This document shows positions 6,957 through 14,525 of a DNA stretch of 31,053 bases, piece after piece. The first letter of the stretch is position 1. Every line of letters begins with the position of its first letter. The notes beneath the pieces are model-generated. The model had not been told where the DNA came from. It ran no database searches and was given only the letters and a program-made list of their open reading frames with translations. This stretch comes from a virus, in the IMG/VR virus record IMGVR_UViG_3300034523_000188, positions 1 to 31,053 of that record; one strand, given 5' to 3'. The position numbers were made by a program, and so were the translations under genes.

Positions 6957-7346
6957 ATGACGACAACACACACCAACTCCCGCAACGCTGACAAGTTCGT
7001 GATCCGCCTGCCTGATGGCTTGCGAGGCCGCATCGCTGCAGTGGCGAGCGCCGCGCACCGCAGCATGAACTCGGAAATCGTCGCTCGCCTCACACAGTCG
7101 ATCGACGCTGACGACGACACGCACCAGGCCGACGCGGTCACGGTGTTTCTGCCCGAGGTTGTCACCCAGGAAATCAGTGGCCTGGCCCAGCTCAACGAGC
7201 GGTCGGTGAACGGCGAAATTACCCACCGGCTCAAGCGCTCCACCGTCGTGGATCAGCTCAACGACGAGCAGGCCCGCATGATCGGCATCTTGTTACGCAG
7301 GATCGAGGAGTTGGAATCGCGGCTGCAGTTGAAGGGGGTCGCGTGA
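6957..7346 (+). CDS. Tandem Arc-type ribbon-helix-helix DNA-binding protein
   Basis: A 129-aa protein. The start at 6957 is set by GAAGGAG about 9 nt upstream. Two ribbon-helix-helix units are visible: residues about 12-49 ([20 protein letters not shown]...[10 protein letters not shown]) and about 60-95 ([20 protein letters not shown]...[10 protein letters not shown]). Each has the Arc pattern of a short strand, a helix and an S-x-N-x-E-I second helix. A predicted coiled coil (about 100-125) ends the chain. Arc proteins normally have one unit and dimerise, so this chain may fold as an intramolecular dimer. It is probably an early phage transcription regulator of unknown target. Confidence 0.83.
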   Translation: MTTTHTNSRNADKFVIRLPDGLRGRIAAVASAAHRSMNSEIVARLTQSIDADDDTHQADAVTVFLPEVVTQEISGLAQLNERSVNGEITHRLKRSTVVDQLNDEQARMIGILLRRIEELESRLQLKGVA

Positions 7347-7612
7347 TGATGATCGACGGCAATCTGGTGGCGGTAACAGACATCGAGATTGACGAGGCGC
7401 GGCGTCAGCTGGCCCTGCCCGATGACTTCTTTCTGATGCAGGCCACCCAGCGGCTTTATCACGACCCAGGCGACGGCACCGTGCTGATTCCGCTGCCCGC
7501 TGACATGCTGGTGGTCAACTTTGAAAATAGCTCGGGGGATAGAAGGTTTGGCGTGGTTCGCATCAACTCGCTCAAACATAAACTAAAGGGATACCAAAAG
7601 GGTATCCATTGA
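7346..7612 (+). CDS. Hypothetical small phage protein, last gene of the early operon
   Basis: An 88-aa product. The start is placed at the ATG at 7346, overlapping the previous stop, with AAGGGGG 7 nt upstream; the GTG at 7343 or ATG at 7349 is equally possible. The protein is acidic in the N-terminal half and basic at the end (KHKLKGYQKGIH). No domain is recognised. Its last codons carry a GGATACC/GGTATCC hairpin, and the operon terminator follows 5 bp after the stop. Confidence 0.65.
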   Translation: MMIDGNLVAVTDIEIDEARRQLALPDDFFLMQATQRLYHDPGDGTVLIPLPADMLVVNFENSSGDRRFGVVRINSLKHKLKGYQKGIH

Positions 7613-7617
7613 ATACC

Positions 7618-7643
7618 AAAATGGGCGCATCTGCGCCCATTTT
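7618..7643 (+). terminator. Strong bidirectional intrinsic terminator
   Basis: AAAATGGGCGCA / TGCGCCCATTTT form a perfect 12-bp inverted repeat around two bases, with A and T tracts on the two sides. It lies just after the stop of the early operon. A second smaller hairpin (7589-7607) precedes it in the coding end. Confidence 0.9.
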
Positions 7644-7711
7644 CATTAAAGCGTTTATAAATATCTCTATCAAGAAACCGAATCCCACATAAAATAGAGA
7701 AATTCAATGCC

Positions 7712-7740
7712 TTGACGCATGCAACTTTGGATCACAAAAT
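7712..7740 (+). promoter_or_regulatory. Putative sigma70 promoter for the orphan gene at 7777
   Basis: TTGACG (7712-7717), a 17-bp spacer and CAAAAT (7735-7740) lie in an AT-rich 130-bp gap after the terminator. The start codon follows 37 bp later. It is inferred from consensus match only. Confidence 0.5.
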
Positions 7741-7776
7741 ATTAGCCATGTGCCATTATGCAAACGGAGTTACACC

Positions 7777-7989
7777 ATGACACACCCAGCCCCTTGCCTG
7801 ACTGAGCTGGCCGACGATATTGAAAGCCATGGAAACATCCTTGCGCTGCTGACCGACGTGCATGGATCTGAACTTTCACCACGTGGCAGGATTGGCCTGA
7901 TTCAGTTGTCGTCGGATTTGATGCGGGATTACACAGACATCGAAGTTCGGTTCAAACGCTACCGTGCATCGTTGGCACCGAGTTGCTGA
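7777..7989 (+). CDS. Orphan small phage protein, unknown function
   Basis: A 70-aa product with CGGAG 7 nt before the ATG at 7777. It appears helical, with NILALLTDVHGSELSPRGRIGLIQLSSDLMRDYTDIEVRFKRYR as its core. No HTH, zinc site or membrane segment is clear. It stands alone, with its own likely promoter between the early-operon terminator and the late activator gene. Its 3' end overlaps that convergent gene by 31 bp, so its transcript is partly antisense to the activator mRNA. Confidence 0.65.
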   Translation: MTHPAPCLTELADDIESHGNILALLTDVHGSELSPRGRIGLIQLSSDLMRDYTDIEVRFKRYRASLAPSC

Positions 7990-8213
7990 AAAATCTCCTG
8001 CTGCCGGGTCCTGCTCATGCTACTGAGGCGATCGAACACCAGGCGGTCCATCATCTGCTCCGATGGCCGCAGCGTATGGGAAAACGTCAGGTGTGACACG
8101 AAGCGGTGACCACAGTCCTGGCAGTCGCAGTAAAGGGAAACGAACTCCTTGGAGATATCGTTTCTGGAAGAGATCCGGCACTTTCCGCCACATTCCCTGC
8201 AGTACACTCGCAT
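7959..8213 (-). CDS. ogr: Ogr/Delta-like late transcription activator
   Basis: An 84-aa zinc-finger protein. The N-terminus MRVYCRECGGKCRISSRNDIS and the later CDCQDCGHRFVSHLTFSHTLRPS match the Ogr/Delta family, which recruits RNA polymerase to P2-type late promoters. Zinc ligands are probably C5, C8, C29 (or C31) and C34. The start at 8213 is chosen because the family begins just before the first cysteine pair; a longer reading from 8288 would run into the portal gene end. It lies between early and late modules, as in Pseudomonas P2-like phages, and probably drives the divergent late operons. Confidence 0.88.
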   Translation of the reverse strand: MRVYCRECGGKCRISSRNDISKEFVSLYCDCQDCGHRFVSHLTFSHTLRPSEQMMDRLVFDRLSSMSRTRQQEIFQQLGANDAR

Positions 8214-8233
8214 AACCCACCCCGGTTCCAAAT

Positions 8234-8264
8234 TGGGCACTATTCTGCCACAAGAAAGTGCCCA
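8234..8264. promoter_or_regulatory. 8-bp inverted repeat between portal and late-activator genes
   Basis: TGGGCACT (8234-8241) and AGTGCCCA (8257-8264) are perfect complements around 15 bp. They lie in the 71-bp gap after the portal stop and before the activator start, on the transcribed minus strand. No T-run follows, so an operator or leader structure for the activator is likelier than a terminator. The function is not known. Confidence 0.4.
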
Positions 8265-8284
8265 CTGCTGCTTAGGCCATGGCT

Positions 8285-9304
8285 TCATTGCGCAACTGGC
8301 GCAGGCTCACGCCAACTTATACGGCGATCGTCTCGCAGCAGCTCATTGACCTGGTCGAACAACTGACAGATCGGTCTGATTTCATTATTGGTGTAAACAC
8401 GGTCGATCTTCTCGATATCACCAAATCCCCCGGAGTTTTCTGGAATGATTCCCGCCAACGCGGGGTTCATACGCCAGGCCGCGATGATGTCGTTCCTGGT
8501 GATGTTCTTCACCTTTTCCAATTCGTCCCGCGCCTGGAAATCTCCCACAGGGATAATCTTGATCGCATTTTCCTGGCCGCCGGGAATATTGACGAACATC
8601 GACCGGAAGTTACCTACACCTTTGCTCGCACTGATCTGCGCCTGCAGGTTCTCTTCGTCCTCTTCCGACAGGTTGGGGTCGTTGGTGTAGAAGATGTAAC
8701 CCGCGTGGGCACCGTTGCTGTAGTAGCGCCGGCGGAACAAGGTCGCGGCCTCGTTGAGCAGCAGCGCCTGCAGGCCGCCCAGGTAGTCGGGCACACCGTA
8801 AATGTTCTGCTCCACATCGTAATCCTTGATGTGGATAACCTCGTCTTGGTCGAACTCCTCTTCCTTGCTGTGCGGCAGCAACATGGTGAAGCCGCCCTCC
8901 ACCTTTACCCGCATGTTGAGCGCTGGCAGGTGCTCCAGCTCCAGGGCGTGGTCCGCGAAGTTGAAGTGCACCAGGAAGAACGCTTCCCCGAACACCATGT
9001 AGTCCATCGCCGCGCAGCCCATGGTATGGGTGCTACAGCCCGCCGAGGGGATGAACTCACGCAGCAGCAGGTTGCGCTTGAACTTGGGGATGGCGCCGTG
9101 GTGCGCGTTGGCACGCAGCAGCCTGGCCAGGCCAATCCGCGACACAGGGGGCTTGTACAGGCGCCCGTCGTCGGTGGGAAACACGCCCAGGTACTCGCCC
9201 ATGTTCGCGGTAAGCACCTGCTCCGGCTCGCCGAACGTGAACACCCGCGTTCGCTGTTCCGCGTTCTGCTGGGTGGGCCGGGTTTTTCTGCGTCGATTGG
9301 GCAT
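8285..9304 (-). CDS. Q: Portal protein (P2 gpQ-like)
   Basis: A 339-aa capsid portal, the dodecameric ring at one capsid vertex through which DNA enters and leaves. The family pattern is clear: an early VFTFGEPEQVL region, LLRANAHHGAIPKFKRNLLLREF, VFGEAFFL, HIKDYDVEQNIYGVPDYLGGLQALLLNEAATLFRRRYYSNGAHAG, and KNITRNDIIAAWRMNPALAGIIPENSGGFGDIEK. The length is normal for gpQ (about 340). It starts inside the end of the large terminase frame and ends the leftward late operon. The double stop TGATGA lies just upstream in its own frame. Confidence 0.95.
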   Translation of the reverse strand: MPNRRRKTRPTQQNAEQRTRVFTFGEPEQVLTANMGEYLGVFPTDDGRLYKPPVSRIGLARLLRANAHHGAIPKFKRNLLLREFIPSAGCSTHTMGCAAMDYMVFGEAFFLVHFNFADHALELEHLPALNMRVKVEGGFTMLLPHSKEEEFDQDEVIHIKDYDVEQNIYGVPDYLGGLQALLLNEAATLFRRRYYSNGAHAGYIFYTNDPNLSEEDEENLQAQISASKGVGNFRSMFVNIPGGQENAIKIIPVGDFQARDELEKVKNITRNDIIAAWRMNPALAGIIPENSGGFGDIEKIDRVYTNNEIRPICQLFDQVNELLRDDRRISWREPAPVAQ

Positions 9305-11102
9305 GGGTTGCGCTCATCAGGTAGCGGCTACGGCGCCGCCGGTTGGTGTTCAGGGGTTCGTTGTGCAGGGCGTGCATCACCGCCCAGGCGATGTCGGCGT
9401 GGCCGGTGGCATCCGTCCTGGACGCACTGAAGGTGATCTGACCGCCGCCGGTGGTGCCGCGTTTGATGGTCAGGAAGGCCTGGGCGATGTCAGTCCAGCC
9501 GGCGTCCCACTCGATCCGCGCCGCACGAATCACGTCTTGGGCTTTGAGCACCAACGTGGTTTTCGTCTCCAGGCTGTAGTGGATTTGCGTGGCGCGGGGG
9601 TAGAAGTCGTGCACCAGGTCGAACACGCCGATGCCGACGCCGGTTGTATCGATACCGATGTGTTGCACGTTGAAGCGCTCTGTCAGCAACTTCACTTGGT
9701 TGGCCTGGTAAGTGAACGACTGTCCCCGCCAACTGTGCTTCTCCAGGATCCTGAACTTGCCGCCCTGCTCCGCCGGCGGCGCCACCACCACACAGGTCGC
9801 ATCGTCCCGGGTTCGGCTGGGGTCGTATCCCAGCCACACCGGGGCATCACCAAACGGACGGTCTTCGTGGGGCTTGTAGTCGTCCCACAAACCGAGGTCG
9901 GAGTAACAGCTTTCGAGGTCGGCCAGCGCGAACGCTGACTGAGTGCTGTCGATGAACTTGCACATGAACAGCTGCTCGAAGCGCTCTTCGTCGTTCTCCA
10001 ACCGTAGGCGATCGATATCGAACAGGTTGCAGCCGCCGGCGATGGCGTCTTCCAGGGTGATGATCTTGCGCCACTGCCCATCCGGGCAAAGCGTGCCGGC
10101 GTGGATCTCGGCATCGCTGGGCCAGGCGCCGGCCTTTTTGGCCCGCTTGCTGTTGCGGAAGGTCTCGCCCGTCCAGAACGGATAGGCCTCATGGGTGACC
10201 GCGCTGGGGGTCGAGAAATACGTCTGCCGCCACTTCGCATGGGCGGCCATACCGCTGGCCACGCCCTGGATCTTGTCGAAGCGCGGAATCCAGAAGATTT
10301 CGTCCACGTACAAGTGCCCGTGGTAGCTCTGCGCGGTGTTGGCGTTAGTGGACAGGAAGCGCAGTTCGGCCCAGGGCTTGCCGTCCTTGCTGAGCTTGAT
10401 CGGGTTGCCAGTCAGCTCGATGTCGAACCACTTGCTGGCGAACTCCACGATGTAACTGCGGAACACCTCGGACTGGGCACGACTGGCCGACAGGAAGATC
10501 TGGTTATCTCCGGTCAACACCGCGTCCATGAAGGCCTCGGCTGCGAAATAGTAGGTCAGGCCGATCTGCCGAGACTTGAGGATGTTGCGTATCCGCGCCG
10601 TCAGCGGGTTCTTCTTGGCTTCGAACAGCTCCAGCTGGTAGTTGAACATCCTGGATGTGAACTTCTCCAGGAAGTCCACTTCGGTCAGCTGGCTGATGTC
10701 GTTCTTCAGCGCCTTTTCCCGCTTCTTGCTGCCACGCTCGCGACGCTCCTGGTTCAGCCCCTGATCACGTTCCTGGCGCTTACGCGGGGCGTCGCAATCC
10801 GCCGGCGCGGGGGGCCGACTCGACTGCTTCAGCAACTTATCGCGGATCGAGGTCAGGCGGTCCAGCTCGTCCAGTTCGGCCTTCGTCAGCGTCTCCTGCT
10901 TCTCCAGGATGAGGGTGATGCGCCGGCTCACAGCGGTCACCGGCTCTTCATCGGTCAGCATGTCGTCCCAACCGCCCTGGCGAATCCAGTAGTAAATGAT
11001 TCGCACGTTGGGCAGCTTCAGCTGAGCCTGGATTTCCTTCACCGATGCTCGGCGCAGGTAGAGGCGTTTAGCGGCCTCTTTGACTTCGATGGAGTAGTTC
11101 AT
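9057..11102 (-). CDS. P: Terminase large subunit (P2 gpP-like), unusually long C-terminus
   Basis: The packaging ATPase and nuclease. An N-terminal HTH-like region (about 10-40) precedes a charged linker and the ATPase domain, with Walker A-like KSRQIGLT at 176-183 and Walker B YVDE (D267, E268). The nuclease acidic residues are probably D427 (GYDPSRTRDD), D485 (GIDTTGVG) and D570 (GHADIAWAVMHALHNEPL). Family resemblance ends at about residue 595. The remaining part to 681 lies inside the portal gene (248 bp) and is Ala/Arg/Pro-rich, the look of a shadow translation. gpP is normally about 590-600 aa, so a lost stop or a single-base frameshift near 9310-9350 is possible. Confidence 0.92.
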   Translation of the reverse strand: MNYSIEVKEAAKRLYLRRASVKEIQAQLKLPNVRIIYYWIRQGGWDDMLTDEEPVTAVSRRITLILEKQETLTKAELDELDRLTSIRDKLLKQSSRPPAPADCDAPRKRQERDQGLNQERRERGSKKREKALKNDISQLTEVDFLEKFTSRMFNYQLELFEAKKNPLTARIRNILKSRQIGLTYYFAAEAFMDAVLTGDNQIFLSASRAQSEVFRSYIVEFASKWFDIELTGNPIKLSKDGKPWAELRFLSTNANTAQSYHGHLYVDEIFWIPRFDKIQGVASGMAAHAKWRQTYFSTPSAVTHEAYPFWTGETFRNSKRAKKAGAWPSDAEIHAGTLCPDGQWRKIITLEDAIAGGCNLFDIDRLRLENDEERFEQLFMCKFIDSTQSAFALADLESCYSDLGLWDDYKPHEDRPFGDAPVWLGYDPSRTRDDATCVVVAPPAEQGGKFRILEKHSWRGQSFTYQANQVKLLTERFNVQHIGIDTTGVGIGVFDLVHDFYPRATQIHYSLETKTTLVLKAQDVIRAARIEWDAGWTDIAQAFLTIKRGTTGGGQITFSASRTDATGHADIAWAVMHALHNEPLNTNRRRRSRYLMSATHAQSTQKNPAHPAERGTANAGVHVRRAGAGAYREHGRVPGRVSHRRRAPVQAPCVADWPGQAAACQRAPRRHPQVQAQPAAA

Positions 11103-11153
11103 GGACCGCAGTCTATGCGGCGAAAACCTCGAAAACGCGGGGTAAAAATGCGT

Positions 11154-11184
11154 GAAATTCCTAGATCGTGGAAATAGGAATTTC
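11154..11184. promoter_or_regulatory. 10-bp inverted repeat between divergent late operons
   Basis: GAAATTCCTA (11154-11163) and TAGGAATTTC (11175-11184) are perfect complements around 11 bp. The dyad lies in the 158-bp gap between the leftward terminase and the rightward scaffold start, where both late promoters must be. P2 late promoters carry an activator dyad near -55, so this is a good candidate site for the Ogr-like protein. Binding is inferred. Confidence 0.6.
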
Positions 11185-11260
11185 GCTCAAGCAAAGCGTT
11201 TGGCCGGTGCCGATCGGCTCCCTATCGTGGCGCTCATCGACCATCACCGAGCCACCCACA

Positions 11261-12223
11261 ATGCCCCGTTCCCTCGTCTCCTACTGGAAGCGTGTCGCGC
11301 TCAGCGGCTTCACCGCCGACAACCGCGAGATCACCGTGCAGGAGCTGGTCGATTGTGCCGAGACCTACAAGCTCACCACCTACACCGCCGTGATCTGGAG
11401 CGAGCATGAACGCTGGCCAGGCTCCCACGGCACCGTGTTCGCCCTGCGCTTGGTCACCGAGAGCGACGACCCCGAGCTGGAGCCCGGACAGGTGGCCCTG
11501 GAAGCGCAGCTCAAGCCCAACGACAAGCTGCTGCACCTGAACGACCAGGGCGAAAAGCTGTTCACCAGCGTGGAGATCACGCCGAATTTCGCCAACAGCG
11601 GGCGCTTCTACCTTACCGGCCTGGCCGTTACCGACTCACCCGCCAGCCTGGGTACCCAGGAGCTGTATTTCTCCCGTGGCGCCCGCAAGGGGCACCGCTA
11701 CGCCAAGACCTCCTACTACTGCGCCGCCGTGCCCCTGGACTCACTGCGTGAGGGCGGCCAGCAACAAGGCGAGCTGCGCCGCTTCTTTTCCGGCCTGGCC
11801 GGCCTGTGCAAGCGCTTCGCCGACATCACCACCCCCGACACCCCCTCACCCGACGAGAACCAACCAATGGATGAAGCAACCGCCAAGGCGCTGAAAGCGC
11901 TGTATGACCAATTCGTGATTCTGCTGGCCGGCATGCAGGCTGTGCTTGAGCCGGTCGTGGAAGAAGTGGACGACAGCGAGAACAAAGACGCTGTAGATGC
12001 CGTGGGCGCCGCTGTCCAGGACGTGGTGGATGAAGCCGACGAAAACCGCGAGTACAACCGCAAGGGTGGTAAGGGCGGCAACAAGCAGGTCAAGGAGCTG
12101 AGCGCCCGTATGGATGAACTGCAGGAAACCATGACCCAGATGTTCAACCAGACATCGAACCGCCGTCAGGTACCGCGTACCACCGGCCCGGCCAACACCA
12201 AACGCGGCAAGGGCCTGCGCTAA
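11261..12223 (+). CDS. O: Capsid scaffolding protein/protease (P2 gpO-like)
   Basis: A 320-aa product. The start MPRSLVSYWKRVALSGFTADNREITVQELVDCAETY at 11261 is chosen because it matches the family N-terminus; a longer frame from 11168 would cover the late promoter. The N-terminal half is the serine protease, with candidate triad D20, H49 (WSEHERW) and S103 (LFTSVEI), and the conserved LAVTDSPASLGTQ follows. The C-terminal half is acidic and helical and forms the scaffold, ending in a basic segment. It matures the capsid and then degrades itself. It is the first rightward late gene, and its stop overlaps the capsid start (TAATG). Confidence 0.93.
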   Translation: MPRSLVSYWKRVALSGFTADNREITVQELVDCAETYKLTTYTAVIWSEHERWPGSHGTVFALRLVTESDDPELEPGQVALEAQLKPNDKLLHLNDQGEKLFTSVEITPNFANSGRFYLTGLAVTDSPASLGTQELYFSRGARKGHRYAKTSYYCAAVPLDSLREGGQQQGELRRFFSGLAGLCKRFADITTPDTPSPDENQPMDEATAKALKALYDQFVILLAGMQAVLEPVVEEVDDSENKDAVDAVGAAVQDVVDEADENREYNRKGGKGGNKQVKELSARMDELQETMTQMFNQTSNRRQVPRTTGPANTKRGKGLR

Positions 12224-13242
12224 TGGCCGCCCTGTCGCAGCGCGCTGCAGCGCAATACCTGCAGCTTCAGGAAGATCTAGCCGAGGCGTACAACACCGGT
12301 GATGCCGCTCGCACCTTTGCCGTGGAGCCAACCCACGCCCAGGAGCTGAACGACCAGATCACCGAGCGCGTGGACTTCCTGGGCCGTATCAACGTCGTGC
12401 CAGTCAGCGAGATCAAGGGCGAGAAGGTACTACTGGGCCTGAACGGCCCGGCCACCAGCCGCACCGACACTGACAAGAACGACCGCGAGCCGCGCCACCT
12501 GCTCGACCTGAAAAACAACACCTACGAGCTGTTCCACACCGAGACTGACGTGGCGTTGAAGTTCGCCACCATCGACGCCTGGGCCAAGTTCCCGGACTTC
12601 GCCCAGCGCTACCTGGCGGCGGTTCAAAAGCGTATCGCCTTGGACCGCATCATGATCGGCTGGCATGGCCTCAGCGCCGCGAAGCAGACCGACCTGGCCA
12701 ACTTCCCGATGCTCCAGGACGTGAACAAGGGCTGGCTGCAGATCGCCCGCGAGCAGATCCCCGAGCAGATGCTGAAGCCGTTGGACCCCGCCGTGAAAAT
12801 TAAGATCGGCAAGGGTGGCGACTACGAAAACCTCGACTCCGCGGTGCATGACGTCAAGCAAATGATCGACCCGGTATTCCGCGACGAGGGCGACCTGATC
12901 GCCATCATCGGTTCAGACCTGCTAGCCCACGACAAGGGCCGCCTGTACGCCGCCCAAGGGCAGACGCCGACCGAGAAAGAACGCATCGAGGATGCCCAGG
13001 TAATCGCCACCTATGGCGGGCTGCCGTCCTTCCTGATCCCGTTCTACCCGAGCAAGGGCATTACCGTCACCTCCTGGGACAACCTGTCAATTTACTTCCA
13101 GGACACCAGCTGGCGGCGTCACCTGATCGAGAACCCGAAGCGCTCGCGCACCGAGGACTACAACGGGCGCAACGAGGGTTACGTGATCGAGCAGTTGGGG
13201 AAATTCGCCAGCCTCGAAGCCGACTTCGTGGAGCTGGTGTGA
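12223..13242 (+). CDS. N: Major capsid protein (P2 gpN-like)
   Basis: A 339-aa HK97-fold shell protein; family members are about 335-360 aa. Recognisable regions are RINVVPVSEIKGEKVLLGLNGPATSRTDT, DAWAKFPDFAQRYLAAVQKRIALDRIMIGWHG, DVNKGWLQ and GGLPSFLIPFYPSKGITVTSWDNLSIYFQDTSWRRHLIENPKRSRTEDYNGRNEGYVIE. The start ATG overlaps the scaffold stop, and the end overlaps the small terminase start. The N-terminal 25-30 residues are probably removed during capsid maturation by the neighbouring protease, as known for P2. Confidence 0.95.
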   Translation: MAALSQRAAAQYLQLQEDLAEAYNTGDAARTFAVEPTHAQELNDQITERVDFLGRINVVPVSEIKGEKVLLGLNGPATSRTDTDKNDREPRHLLDLKNNTYELFHTETDVALKFATIDAWAKFPDFAQRYLAAVQKRIALDRIMIGWHGLSAAKQTDLANFPMLQDVNKGWLQIAREQIPEQMLKPLDPAVKIKIGKGGDYENLDSAVHDVKQMIDPVFRDEGDLIAIIGSDLLAHDKGRLYAAQGQTPTEKERIEDAQVIATYGGLPSFLIPFYPSKGITVTSWDNLSIYFQDTSWRRHLIENPKRSRTEDYNGRNEGYVIEQLGKFASLEADFVELV

Positions 13243-13967
13243 TGAGCCTGGCCCTGGCCCACAAACGGCGGATCCTGGAGGAAGGCGTGGCGGTGTTAAC
13301 CAGCAGCCTGGCCGCTGCCGCACTGCCCTACTCCCCCAGCGAGGCGTTGAGCAGCCCGGCGAATGCCGCCAAGCATCTGGCCCTAATGGAGGTCGGCCTG
13401 GCCGAGGACCTGGCCCGCCTGAGCGATATCAAGGGCCTTTCCACTCGCCAGGACCTCAAGCGCAACGAGCTGCTGCCCAAGTACCAGGATTACGTCCAGC
13501 GCTACGTCGAGTCCGGCCTGGTCTTTCCAAACCGTGTGCTCGTCCAGGTCATGGTCTGGCTGTTCGATACAGCTCAGTTTGAGGACGCCCTGGAGCTGGC
13601 AGACATCGCGATCGAGCAGGGGCAGGAAATGCCCGAGCGCTTCAAGCGCCGTGACATCCAGACCTTTGTCGCTGATGCCGTCTGCGAGTGGGCCTATGGC
13701 GAGTATCAAGCGAAGCGCAGCCCAGAGCCGTACCTGTCCAGCTTGCTGCCGCGTGTCGATGGCGAGTGGGAGCTGACGGAGCAGATCCCGGCCAAGTTCC
13801 ACAAGCTGATCGGCATCCGTGCACTGGAGGCCCAGGAGTGGACCAAGGCGATCGAGCATCTGGAACGTGCCCAGGCGCTCTATCCCAAGGTCGGCGTAGG
13901 CACCCGCATTGAGAACGCCCGCAAAGCTTTGAACAAGCAGCAAGCCGCCGCCAGCGGCACTGAATAA
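13242..13967 (+). CDS. M: Terminase small subunit (P2 gpM-like)
   Basis: A 241-aa DNA-recognition subunit of packaging. The start is set at the ATG at 13242, which shares bases with the capsid stop and has GGAG 8 nt upstream; a GTG one codon earlier is possible. Matches to the family include DIKGLSTRQDLKRNELLPKYQDYVQRYVESG, FPNRVLVQVMVWLFDTAQFEDALELADIAIEQGQEMPERFKRRDIQTFVADAVCEWA and a helical repeat end (ALEAQEWTKAIEHLERAQALYPKVGVGTRIENARKAL). A 96-bp gap follows with no gene. Confidence 0.92.
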   Translation: MSLALAHKRRILEEGVAVLTSSLAAAALPYSPSEALSSPANAAKHLALMEVGLAEDLARLSDIKGLSTRQDLKRNELLPKYQDYVQRYVESGLVFPNRVLVQVMVWLFDTAQFEDALELADIAIEQGQEMPERFKRRDIQTFVADAVCEWAYGEYQAKRSPEPYLSSLLPRVDGEWELTEQIPAKFHKLIGIRALEAQEWTKAIEHLERAQALYPKVGVGTRIENARKALNKQQAAASGTE

Positions 13968-14063
13968 CCGACTACCCCCCCAGCGGGAACCCGTGAAACG
14001 TGTCGGCCATTTATGGCCCGCCCCGTGGCAACGGTGTTTCCCGCCCTTTTCGAGTGATCAGCG

Positions 14064-14525
14064 ATGAGCTTTTCAGGCAAACCCACCACGGTCTTGGACC
14101 AGACCATCGAGAACAACGGCTTCTGGCCGGACCTCTCCCTGGCTGAGTACCAGAAGGCTTACCGCCTGCCGGGCGAGTACCTGGGCGAAACGCTGGTCAC
14201 TCACCTGACCGTGGCCATGGCCGAGGTCAACCAGGACCTGCAGAACCTGATGACCAGCTGGCAGGGCCTGGGCATGACCACCGTGGCCACCGCCGATCCA
14301 ACGCTGCTGCCAGAGCGCAAGCTGAAGACCGATCTGTACAAGCGTGCCGTGTACTGCCGCGCCAAAGCCGCCGGCCTGGCCGACTACGCCACGGTGACCC
14401 GCCGCGACGTAGCTGAGAACACCGGCAAGGAGGCCCCGGAGCGCGCCGAGACCTACTTGGCCTACAGCCAAGGCGCTGTGCGAGCCCTGCAGGGCCGCAG
14501 CCGCATCACGGCGGCGTTGCTGTGA
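14064..14525 (+). CDS. L: Head completion/stabilisation protein (P2 gpL-like)
   Basis: A 153-aa protein that closes the filled head at the portal. The family pattern includes FWPDLSLAEYQKAYRLPGEY, followed by a helical N-terminal part (HLTVAMAEVNQDLQNL) and a C-terminal part, ELKTDLYKRAVYCRAKAAGLADYATVTRRDVAENTGKEAPERAETYLAYSQGAVRALQGRSRITAALL. The length is normal (P2 gpL about 169). The ribosome-binding site is weak. The end overlaps the next start (GTGA). Confidence 0.9.
   Translation: MSFSGKPTTVLDQTIENNGFWPDLSLAEYQKAYRLPGEYLGETLVTHLTVAMAEVNQDLQNLMTSWQGLGMTTVATADPTLLPERKLKTDLYKRAVYCRAKAAGLADYATVTRRDVAENTGKEAPERAETYLAYSQGAVRALQGRSRITAALL

Noticed and set aside
8279-9430. 383-codon plus-strand frame opposite the portal
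   Set aside because: The portal on the minus strand is unmistakable; the plus frame is low-complexity Val/His/Gln-rich.
10101-11177. 358-codon plus-strand frame opposite terminase
   Set aside because: Shadow of the terminase coding strand; no start signal.
11168-11260. N-terminal extension of the scaffold gene
   Set aside because: It would run over the dyad and late promoter region, and the family N-terminus matches the start at 11261.
13968-14063. Possible small gene between small terminase and head completion
   Set aside because: No frame with start signal in 96 bp; only a weak GGCC-ATTTAT-GGCC dyad, seen as chance.
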